DNA of 64,000 nucleotides from Annona cherimola (taxonomy: Eukaryota; Streptophyta; Magnoliopsida; Magnoliales; Annonaceae), in the NCBI GenBank assembly GCA_030490835.1, contig CM059972.1, positions 92,551,137 through 92,615,136 on the forward strand. The letters are read 5' to 3'. Of the stretch, positions 47,039 to 57,300 are shown one piece after another. Position 1 is the first letter of the stretch. The number at the start of each line of letters is the position of its first letter. A model generated the notes under the pieces. That model did no database searches. It saw only the letters and a list, made by a program, of their open reading frames with translations, and was not told the DNA's origin. The position numbers were made by a program, and so were the translations under genes.

Positions 47039-48720
47039 ATGGATCCGAGCATTGGCGATCTCCTTAGGGCGAAATTGCAGACAATGAAAATTTCGGGAGA
47101 GGCTATAAAGAAGATTAAGCCTGGTGTGGAGGCTGCTGTCCTCTGCTCCGTTTGGGCTGCAAAAAACTATAACCGATAACTATTCAAAGGCATGATGAGG
47201 CGTCTATGGAGGACGAAAGGAACATTCCAGTTCTTAGAGGTGGGGGAGAACCTATTTAGGGTCTCGTTCTCGAACTTAAGTGACAGGGATAGGGTTCTTG
47301 ATGGGCGCCCATGGCTGTTCAAGCGCAACTTGGTCCTCCTCGCAGAGCTAAAAGAGGAAACAAAGCTTGCTCATCTGGTGCTTGTTAAAACGCCGCTGTG
47401 GGTTCATGTAACGGGAATACCCTACATTGTGGACAAACAAATACTGGGAACTAGCATTGGGAATTCGTTTGATGAAGTGGAGACAGTTGTGGCCACTAAA
47501 TCGGAACTAAAGATCAGATCTCGGTAGATTGCAGAGAGCCATTAAGAAGAGGAATTTTTATTCAAGTTGGGGCGCAATAGAAGAAGTGGGTTAGCTTCCA
47601 GTATGACAAGCAACCCATTTTCTGCTATTTCTGTGGTGTAATGGGACATGCTCTCAAAGATTGTACCATTGTGCCTGAGGAGAAGAGGGAGTTAGCTGAA
47701 GCTGATTTACCATACGACAGTGGGCTGAGAGTGGGGGCAAGACCAATGCGTCTTCGTGTTGAGAAGGAGAACGGGAACAGGGTGAACCCGGTGAGGTATG
47801 TAGGTGATCAGTCTCTCTCAAACATGTCCCTACCAGCGATGGGGATGGAGCAAGGAGATGGGATGGAGTCTAGGCCTATGGGGGACATGACAGCGACACT
47901 CAAGGCTAAGCCATGAAGCAGCAGTGTTAATGGGGGACAACTCCTCGTCACCGCTGAACCAAATCTCCAGTAGCAACAGCTGTTCTCTGATGCATCGTGC
48001 TCCCAAATGAATGCGGCAGGATGGGAGGGGTTGAGAGACGTATGGCAGGACGAGAGAGGACTGGCGGGCAGCAGCGCTGATGGGAGCGGAAGGGGAGAGA
48101 GCAGTGCTATCGGGGAGAAGAGCAGGTGTATGGTGCACACTGGTCAGCTTGGCTCTAAAGGGATCGAAGCAGGATCCGCAACCTCAACCATTAGCAATAT
48201 GCAAACTAGCCCACCTAAACGACGGATAGTGGAAAGTGTGCAGGATGCAGTTGGGGGGCAATCTTCTGAGCAGGTCAAGATGTGCGTGGAGAGTAGCTCT
48301 CTCAATGTGAGGATGGGGACAGTAATGTGTGATGGGAGCAGTTGGGTAACTACAGGGGCCGAGGACCTCGGGGGGCAAGGGGGAGAGGGAGGTGGTGTAT
48401 GTGCTATGGGGGAGGCATTGGGGAGTAGCTCTTCTTATCTGGACTGTCCAACTGAGAAAGATGCCCCACATGAAGCTCTAATGTCCAGTGGTGGGGAACT
48501 ACCAAGGAGATGCAAAGGGAGGTGGAAATGGAAAGCAAGGCGGGTGGAGGGGTCGGGAGCCCTTTGCTGGAATGTAGGGGAATGTGGGATTAAGGTGAAG
48601 AGGGGATTGACTGAGGACCCAGACAGAGTGCTCCCCACACCGAAACGAATGAAGGGGCCCGGGACTGAGGGAAGTATGGAGGTGGTGGCTGAGGGGGGAC
48701 CCCAGCTCCGCCTCTCCTAA
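47039..48720 (+). pseudogene. LINE-3 ORF1 (DUF4283 and CCHC knuckle), broken
   Basis: It starts MDPSIGDLLRAKLQ at 47039. The DUF4283 domain is plain: FQFLEVGENLFRVSF, DGRPWLFKRNLVLL, TPLWVHVTGIPYIVDKQ. A TAA after codon 46 interrupts it. Near 47515 the frame shifts, after which CYFCGVMGHALKDC forms a complete CX2CX4HX4C knuckle near 47620-47661. The rest (48007-48720) is a Gly/Ser-rich polar tail. Further stops lie at 47914-47916 and just upstream of 48007. The intact family protein would coat the LINE RNA. Confidence 0.82.
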
Positions 48721-48721
48721 A

Positions 48722-51700
48722 ATGCCAATCATTGCCTGGAATTGCTGTGGGCTTGGGAACCCACGTGCAATTTGATGTCTTCTTGACTTAGTCAGGAAAC
48801 AAGATCCCAAACTAGTCTTCCTCAGTGAAATGAAACGTAATACAAAGGAGATGGAGGGGATTAGACTCAAGTTAAAGTTCGATTGCTACTTTACAGTTGA
48901 ACCGGATGCGAGAAGGGACGGTCTGGCCCTTTTGTGGAACAATCAGGACCAAGCAAACATCCAAAGCTTCTCCAACCACCATATTGACGCTGCTTTTCAG
49001 GATTGGAGCTTCACGGGTTTTTATGGTCACCCGGATGCCAACTGCCGTCATCAAAGTTGGAATACTCTCATCCAGCTGTGTGAGCAAAGTCACACTCCGT
49101 GGCTAGTAATGAGTGATTTCAACGAAGTGTTGGGACCAACTGAATATCTAAGTCAGAGGACACGGGTGCAGGGCCAGATAGATATTTTTTGTGGGACGAT
49201 GGATAGGTGCAATTTGATTGATCTGGGTTTTGTAGGTCCAACTATGACTTGGAGTAATAATTGTCGTGGTGTTCAAAGGGCGGAGGCAAGATTAGACAAG
49301 GGGCTCTCAACGCCCGATTGGCTAACTCGTTTCTCGTTTGCAAAGGTGTTCCATGTCCCGACCTCAACTTCTGATCATTGTCCACTCTTATTGATACTGG
49401 ACTCTATGGGTCGAAGGAGGAAGCCCCCAAAGGAGTTCAGATATGAGTTGTTCTGGGCAAGAGATAGAGAGGCCCACTGCATTGTTCACCACGCCTGGTC
49501 CACGCAACCTCAAGGGAACATGTCTATATCAGAAATGCTCGGGTGGAAGATCCAAGTGTGTAGCAAGGATCTCTCAAGGTGGAATAGAACGAGAAGAGGC
49601 AACCTAAGGTGTGATATTAATCGGAAACAGGTGGAGCTTGCTTCCCTCATGAATCATAGGCCCACGGATAGCAGAGATATGGCTGTGAGGGACTTAAAAT
49701 GTCAAATCAACCTTCTTTTAGAAGACGAGGAACAACTTTGGAGGTAATGTGCTAAGACCCATTGGCTTCATGAGGGGGACAGAAACACGGAGTTCTTTCA
49801 CCGGATGGCTTCAAATCGCCGGAGGGCAAATTGTATTGAAGCTCTGTAAGACATTGATGGTAATTGGGTCCGAGACCAAGATAAGATGTTAGACATAGCA
49901 GTAGCCCATTTCTCATCACTATACTCCTCCTCGGGTCCGACTTACGTTGACTGGGTTACCGACCTTATAACCAGAAAGGTTTCTGATGAGCAGAGGCGGG
50001 CTATGATTAAGCCTCTCCAATTTTGTGAGGTAGAGAAAGCCGTGAAAGCAATGAGCCCGACTAAAGCTCCGGGACCGGATGGGATGTTAGCAGGTTTCTT
50101 CCGTACGCATTGGTCAACGGTGGGTTAGGATGTGTTTAAATGGTGTAAATCATTTATGGAGGAGCATGACCCGTCAATGCTTGTGGGTCATCTGCGTGGT
50201 TTGAATGCAACCACCTTGATCTTGATCCCAAAGATGGTCGGTGCTCAAGACTTATCCCATTATCGCCCTATAAGCCTATGCAATGTTGCTTATAAAATTC
50301 TGGTAAAGGTTTTGGCGAATAGACTCAAAGTGGTGCTTATGGATATCATCGGTGAGCAATAGAGTGCTTTTGTCCCAGGACGGTTAATCACTGATAACAT
50401 GCTAGTTGCCTATGAAGCCATTCACTCTCTTAGGAGGCATAGGAGGGGGAAGAGGCAGGGGGTCACCATCAAACTTGACATGTCAAAGGTATATGACAGA
50501 GTGGAGTGAAATTTTTTGAAGCAAATCATGGTAGCAATGAACTTCAGCCCGAGACGGATCGACTGGATTATGAGTTGCTTATCAACGGTGCAGTATAGGG
50601 TCAATATCAATGGTTTCAAATCTGGTTACTTCCACCCGTCTAGGGGCCTAAGGCAGGGGGATCCAATCTCCCCATACCTGTTCATTTTGTGTGCCGAGGG
50701 ACTCTCAACGCTTATATTGAATGCAGCTGCCCAAGGGGGTATACATGGAATAAAACTCAACCCGCGTGGGCCTCCACTCACTCACCTGCTATTTGCGGAT
50801 GATGCCCTCATTTTTCTTCGGGCTACAGATCATAACATTAGCAGCTTTTTGAACATTTTACAGGTGTACTCGGACTCGTCGGGCCAGGTGGTAAATGTGG
50901 ATAAGACAGCGGTTTTCTTCAGCTCTAATATGGACTGCATTACTAGGCGGGATGTTACCCGACTGCTGGGATCAAGGGGTAACGAGTTCCAGCACTACCT
51001 TGGTCTCCCAGCATGGTTGGGTAGAGCCAAGAAGGGGCTGTTCAAGAACCTTAAAGAGGGCATATGGAAAAGAGTGCAAGGGTGGAAGGGTAGACTCCTC
51101 TCATGGGGTGGTAAGGAGGTCTTGATTAAGGCGGTTGCTCAGGCCATCCCGTCATACACGATGAGTATATTTCTTCTACCTAAGACATTCTGTCATGAAC
51201 TCAATGGCATGTTCAGCAGGTTCTGGTGGGGTGAACAGGGGAATAAGCGTAAAATGAGTTGGATTGCTTGGAGTGATATGTGCAAGTCAAAGCTGTCTGG
51301 TGGGATGGGGTTCAGAGATATCTTCTACTTTAACTTGGCGCTTCTTGCAAAACAAGTCTGAAGGTTAACAACAAACACCGACTCGCTATGCTACAAGTTG
51401 TTCAAGGCTCGCTACTTCCCAAATGCAGACATTTGGCAATGCCAGGAGAAAGCTGCTGATTCCTTCACGTGGAGGTGTATTCTGAAAGCCAGAGATGCAA
51501 TTCAACCTGGGTGCAGATGACGGATTGGCAATGGAAGGCGGGTCCACTTTTTCGGGGACTGTTGGCTAGACTCAAGGGTAACCAAGGCTGGCCCTCTTCC
51601 TTTTTTGATTCCAGATGATGTGAAGGTGAGCCATTTTATTCACGAGGACACAAACTCGTGGAACAGGGAACTCATCGTGGCTGCAGTGGGTGAATCTGGA

Positions 51701-52859
51701 TGGCAGCAGATCAACCTTATTCCCCTTCCTCACACCAGTGAGGAGGATGTTCTGTTTTGGAAACATGAACCCAATGGAGCTTTTACTGTCAGATCAGCTT
51801 ACAGGTCCCTCACTTCGATAGTTGACATCCCATCTAATGCAGCTATTTTTCAGGCTATTTGGAGGACAAAGCTTCTTAGCAAAGTCCTTATATTTGGATG
51901 GAGATTATTCAAAAATACTCTTCCAACATTGCTGAATCTGTAGCGGAGGGGTATTGTTGTGGACCCTGTTTGTTTGTTTTGTAGGACCAATATGGAGGAT
52001 GCTAACCACCTGTTCATGGGGTGTACGTGCACAAGGGGACTGTGGCCTGGGGCTTCAAGGCTCATCTTAGCGGGGGCGACTATACAGGACGTGCTGAGAT
52101 CACTAGCAAAAAAAAAAACAGGTTGAAGGATCTGGCTTTATTCATTCTGTGCTACTGGAGGGTGTGGTTTATGCGCAACAGGTACAGGGAGGAAGGGAAA
52201 CAGCCGGAGTTTGTTGGGATCATAGAATGGTGCTATGATTTTCTCGAGCAACATAACAGAGCTAAACTCCTATACCTGGATGGGGCCATTGACCGGCCTC
52301 TTGTCCCCCGGTGGACTATGCCGCCACCAGGTGTGTTTAGGATAAATGTGGATGCTAGAAAACACTACGGAAGGATGTTCACGGGGTATGCGGCGGTCAT
52401 TAGGGACTCGAGAGGTGTCTTTATTGCGGCGAAAGGATGGCGGCAGAAAGGTGCTGTCGAACTTTTGCTCATGGAAGCCAATGCGTTCCTTATGGGTGTA
52501 AACTGGGCCCTCCAACTCGGTCTCGACCAAGTGCAGATTGAAACTGATTCACTTCTCCTTTTCAACTACTTGTCGACGAAATCCACTGTTACTTCATCGG
52601 CGGGGTTTGTCATGACGGAGATCAAAGTCATTCTGTCTGCTTCTCCTCACATATCGGCTCATCACGTACTATGACAAGGAAACATGGCTGCTCATTCCTT
52701 AGCTGATTTTGTGTCAGTTTCTTTTTTGGATCAGTATGTTTGGTGGGGTAACCCCCCCAAGCCATCTTGGCAAACATTTGTACAGATAATTTTTTGACAA
52801 TGCATTACTTGGACCACACGTCTCAGCCTTCCTTTCAAATTGAAAGTGAGCCAGGATAG
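48722..52859 (+). pseudogene. LINE-3 ORF2 (endonuclease-reverse transcriptase-RNase H), broken
   Basis: It starts MPIIAWNCCGLGNPRAI at 48722. The endonuclease (to about 49500) shows LVFLSEMK, WLVMSDFNEVL and STSDHCPLLL, the last including the catalytic Asp-His. Reverse transcriptase shows KAPGPDGMLAGFF (near 50065), YRPISLCNVAYKILVKVLANR (shortened here) near 50265, LRQGDPISPYLFILC (near 50650) and LLFADDALIFL (near 50790). Then zf-RVT (CLFCRTNMEDANHLFMGC, near 51970) and RVT_3 RNase H (52340-52670). In-frame stops: 48773, 49745, 49847, 50126, 50360, 50507, 51359, 51518, 51941, 52672. The frame changes in the A run near 52110 and the C run near 52751-52757. Stop at 52857-52859. Confidence 0.88.
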
Positions 52860-52890
52860 GGCTGGATCCTTCTCATCAAAAAAAAAAAAA

Positions 52891-52907
52891 AACTTGAACC
52901 ATGAAAT
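52891..52907 (+). repeat. Right target-site duplication of LINE-3
   Basis: An exact copy of 46830-46846 following the A tail. Confidence 0.92.
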
Positions 52908-52953
52908 CCTAAATCTCCTTAGGGGTATAACTTGAGTTAGGTAGGTTCGAATA

Positions 52954-53205
52954 GGAGGCGACGAGTGGCAACGATGTTGGGAGTGAAGAAGACGAGCGAT
53001 GATAGTGCTAGGAGCGGGGGCAATGGGTGACAAGCGGTGATGATGCTGGGAGTGGGGGAGACGAGTGATGATGGCACTAAGATTGGGGGCGACAAGTGAA
53101 GACAACTTTGGCAGTAGGGGTGGCTGGTGAGAGTAGCGCTGAAAGTGGGGGTGGCGGGTGATGGTGGTGCTCAGAGTGGGGGGGGGGCAGCGAGTAACAA
53201 GTACA
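52954..53205 (+). repeat. G-rich minisatellite, about seven units of 31-40 bp
   Basis: Degenerate units of the form GACGAGTGATGATGGTGCTGGGAGTGGGG follow one another, ending in a run of ten G near 53178-53188. The 165-codon minus-strand frame over it reads as a PHSQH-type repeat and is a translation of the repeat, not a protein I would accept. Confidence 0.75.
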
Positions 53206-53207
53206 AG

Positions 53208-53683
53208 CTTCACAATTTGACAGGTCAATTACAGCTGGCTAAGGTTTTTTGAGGCAAAAGATGACAGATCAATCAAATAGTCAATATAATATATGAGTAT
53301 ATATCTTATTTATATTATTTAGTACACAAATTATGTATGAAATATATGCAATTCGGATTGATTCTAGGTACCTCACCCTTGAAGCCAACCCTACCCAAAT
53401 TCCAATAGGTATTTTATATTCAGAATTGAATTGACACCAGAAATAAATATGTTAGAACTGACCTTATCCTATTTTGGGTACCTAGCAAGCCAACATGCGA
53501 ACACTCGAATTGAGTTGCACTTCTAGACCTCCCTATTGTAACACCCTATACATAATCTCATGCTAGCCTCTTAGTCATCTTAGTAATGACCATTTATTTA
53601 CTTTTTTAAATGCAAAACATGTCTAAAAGCGGAATATCAGTATGAAACTAAATATAAAAATTGTGATGCACGTTGGGATCTTA
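53208..53683. other. AT-rich spacer, nothing recognised
   Basis: At 53480-53530 GGGTACCTAGCAAGCC..GAATTGAGTTGCACTTCTAGA resembles the phrase near 23870-23910. Both are probably ends of the same dispersed element, not delimited here. Confidence 0.4.
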
Positions 53684-53954
53684 TTATTTGGGAAGTGATA
53701 AAATTTTTAAATAAAAAGTTTTTGATGTAAAAGTTTTGAATTAGAGAAAAAATGATGTAATATGATAGGGTAATGATGATGAGAAAAGAAAATAAAGTTA
53801 AATAAGATAAGTTAGATATACGAGTAGTTGTGTAAAAACGATTGAAAAGTAGGGTAGTTGTATAGGAAGAAGCCAAAAAATAATTAAAAAATAAAATAAT
53901 TATGAAGAGTAAAAAATTTTACTTTGAAATTTTTTTTTATGTAAATAAACGCCC
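53684..53954 (+). mobile_element. Tourist-like MITE family copy upstream of GnTI
   Basis: It has the same block order as 36233-36523: TTTGGGAAGTGATAAAATTT at the left; TGATGTAATATGATAGGGTA and GTAGTTGTGTAAAAACGATT inside; GTAAATAAACGCCC at the right. It ends about 357 bp before the GnTI start codon, so it sits in or next to the promoter. Confidence 0.68.
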
Positions 53955-54311
53955 TACAATTGGAACGCCCTTCGGGTTCGAACACGCGAACGCAACATGG
54001 CTACTGTGAGAGAACAGTGTACACAAATTTTAAATACTCATTCCAATTTTAGTTGGTCTCGAGGGCAGCCCATGATGCTCTCAGCCGAGCGATACAGCAG
54101 TTGTTGGTTGAACGCGATTTTTAAGACGTTATGGAGAAGTACCCATCCTACAGCGGTGGGAAGTAGAAGCCATTCCCTTCACTCCAGCTGGCCACTTGTG
54201 AGCCCACAGGCCAAAGGGACTTACGAGCGAAGAAGTTGACTGCGATTCCTTCCTTCATTCCCATTTCACACCGAGAGAGAGGAGATCACACCGAGAGAGA
54301 GGAGAACGGCA
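53955..54311 (+). promoter_or_regulatory. Probable GnTI promoter and 5' UTR
   Basis: This 357-bp interval lies between the MITE and the start codon. It has balanced composition, unlike the AT-rich DNA to the left. I see no strong TATA box. A perfect tandem duplication of a 20-bp unit, TCACACCGAGAGAGAGGAGA, occupies 54266-54285 and 54286-54305 and stops six bases before the ATG. It is a GA-rich 5' leader feature. Transcript ends cannot be seen from sequence. Confidence 0.5.
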
Positions 54312-57300
54312 ATGGCGAGATATTTCTGCGATTACCGAATTCTGCTCATAATTGCTGCCGTTGCCTTCTTCTACATCCAGGTGTTTCTCTTCCCTCTGCT
54401 CTGCTTCCAGTTTCCTTAGCTCACTCGCTCTAGTGCACCAATTCACGATCTTGCCACCGAGCTCTTGGAATGACCTTCAGCTCTTGCAATTCGCTGTTAT
54501 CTTCTCTGAATCTATTCATCTAGTTCATTTGTCTGTCATTTCCTGTCCTTTTTTTTCTTATTTTTCTTGGAATTCTGGAATTTTTTTTTTTTTTTTTGGG
54601 TGAATGAAATGAAGGAAAACTGAAGGAGAGGAGTGTTGCCCTCTTATTAGGGGAAGAGAGAGTTGAAATTCGTACTCACGTGTGGTTGCGGAAGACAGTT
54701 GGGAAGCTGTAGCCTAGCTGACTTCAGATTTTCTTGTGAATTGAGGACAATAACCAATAAATGATCAAACGAATTTGTCACGCAACACGCATTCCCAACC
54801 TAGAGATCAGATTGGATGTTTATGGATTTGAGTCTTGATGAATGTCTGTGAATAGGACGCCGAAGGTTTTTTGTTTTTGGCAAAACGTGTATTGGAAGAT
54901 TGTTCTCTTGCAGCACATGCTCTAAAATCTAAATTATTTCATCTCATTTCCATTTGAGTACTCAACGTAATAGGGGAAAATTGTCATATCCATGTATGTT
55001 TGCTTCTGTAAATGGCTAGTTGTTTATTATTCTAACTCGCGAACTCAATTTGCAAGTGCTTTTCCATGTCGTTATTCTTTTTTCTTGTTTGAATTCTTTG
55101 ATTGCGTGATTATTACTGTCATCCATTGTATGAAAAAGAGTTCATGTATGTTTGGATCAATATGCACTAGCAACTTCAGGTGTGTAATCACTGCACTAGC
55201 CTCTAATACACACTCTTCTTTCTTTCAATCAAGCAGAGTACTACCAACTACCCCATACATCCTTATCATTATGTAGGCTTTTTAATTATTATAAGTATAT
55301 TTTCAATCATTTATCCCTATATATTCACCACCATTAAATCATCCACCCCTATCCTTCTAATATTCTAATAATCTGTCTACGTTTTCAAAGATGCACTTTA
55401 ATATTTCTACTCATCATGTTGTTTTGTGTTCTGTAATATGAGCTGAATTTTCGGAGGGCCAGTGAACAAGCTGCGCCACATGCAGCCACTCTCTAATACA
55501 ATGAACACTTCGACTAATTTCTTCTCTTTCATGGGTTTCTTAACGAATTATGTGAAGTGTGTATCCCAAAGGAAAGCTTTGATGGGTCTCTTACCTTCAT
55601 ATGCAATTTTTGGTGTTCTTTGTTCGTATTGATTACTAATATTCCAATTTACATTATATTTTTCTCCTAGATGCGACTTTTTGCGACACAGTCAGAGTAT
55701 GCAGATCGATTGGCATCTGCAGTATGTCTTGCAACACCCTCCTTTGGATATCTTAAATGTTCAAATGTTCATTTATAGTTTTATTACAACTTTTCTGGAG
55801 TCAAATTATGTGGCTGCCTTTCATTTTCTGGAACCAGTGGATATCTAGAAATAAATTTTATTCAGTGTGGAAGGATCTTGATCCTAAAAGTTCTCATTTG
55901 TGTCTCATATGCTTGTGAGTTAATGAATATCCTGCTGGTTTCAGGAAATCTAGTGAGGGCATAAATAACAAGCTAATGCAAAATACATTTGGTATTGACT
56001 TTGATCCTCTCTATCAAAGGCTTGTAAAATTAGATCATGATAGAAACTTCTCAACACCCCAGAGAAGGTTGCATGTCAGATTTCTCATAGCTAAATAAGG
56101 GGGTTACCTATTACATTCTTCCCAGAACCTTGAGAAGGCTCAACTTGCGAAATTGAGATGCTCACCTGCTGTAAGAGACATGGAGGTTTTTTATGGGGTA
56201 AAAATTGAGAAAGCTCAAAAAGATGGAAATTTGCTCCCATGAAATTACTAGAGTCATTGCCTATTTCAAAAATTGCATTGGACCAGTTCCAAGAGCAAGA
56301 GCGCCAAGATCAAGACAGCCTGTTTTTATGTGTTTATGTCTAATATCTTTGGTAGTATTTCTATGAAAATTTTAATTGGCTTTGTTGTGATTGAATAATT
56401 GATAAGAAATTCTCCATCTGGATTCAATAAATGAATCTGTACCATGACATTAAAATGTCATCTGATGTAAGACAGTGCTTGGATGTGTTGGAGATGTGCA
56501 TTAGGTGACACACACTCTATCACACTTGACTCAGCACCTAAACGGGTTATCTCAATCATTATTTCTACCTATTAAATCATTTATTCCTATATAAAAATAT
56601 AATACACAGCTGTATAGTCCCACTACACACCCTAATACACGTGTGTGATCCATCTAAAAAGAAAATAATTGCAATCATCCAGTTGCTTTGTGAAACAAGT
56701 TCTGTTCTTAATGTAAATTTTCGTGAGTTCCACACTGTGACTGTTTAACATTTGCAATTGTTTACAAACACCTTGTTTGAAGTCACTGACCCTTTAGCAA
56801 CAGATTGAAGCTGAGAACCGGTGTACAAGTCAAACACGCTTGTTGATTGACCAAATAAGCATGCAACAAGGAAGAATTGTGGCCCTAGAAGGTCCGGTAT
56901 ATTTTTTGGTTCTGTTAATAATTTTTTTTTTCTATTGGCTGATGATGGTTTACACTTGAAATCCACTTCATAATTCTCTCAATTGCAAGTTCCATGTTGG
57001 AACAGCAACTATTAATTTGTGGAAAATTTGACCCATCTATTACTGGATATATGGATGATTTGTACATACAGATAGAATGCAGTCTGCTGTTTGGCTATTC
57101 TTCACATGTTTCGATAAACAATGTTGTTAACATTTGGCCGCTGATTCCTCAATGAAATTTCAGAGGCAAAGAAACTACAAGATGAAGAGTGTGCACATTT
57201 GAGGACTCTTGTTAAAGATCTTGAGAGTATGTTGACCCTCCTAACAATTGCTTTTATTGAATCGATTAGTTGTGTTCTTTGGGGATGTTTCCATTGACTC

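Larger units (their letters stand above)
46847..52890 (+). mobile_element. Full-length L1-type LINE (LINE-3)
   Basis: The element of about 6.04 kb lies between perfect 17-bp direct repeats and ends in an A run at about 52878-52890. It has a 5' leader of about 190 bp, ORF1 (47039-48720) and ORF2 (48722-52859). ORF1 stop and ORF2 start are separated by one base. Domain order is DUF4283 and zinc knuckle, then endonuclease, reverse transcriptase, zf-RVT and RNase H, as in plant L1-clade LINEs. About a dozen stops and at least three frame changes have accumulated, so it is dead, but far less decayed than LINE-1 at 29636-35275. Confidence 0.93.

Noticed and set aside
48184..48870. Minus-strand frames opposite LINE-3 ORF1
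   Set aside because: Shadows of the GC-rich ORF1 tail; no protein family recognised.
52731..53228. 165-codon minus-strand frame
   Set aside because: It reads through the minisatellite and gives a repetitive PHSQH-type peptide.
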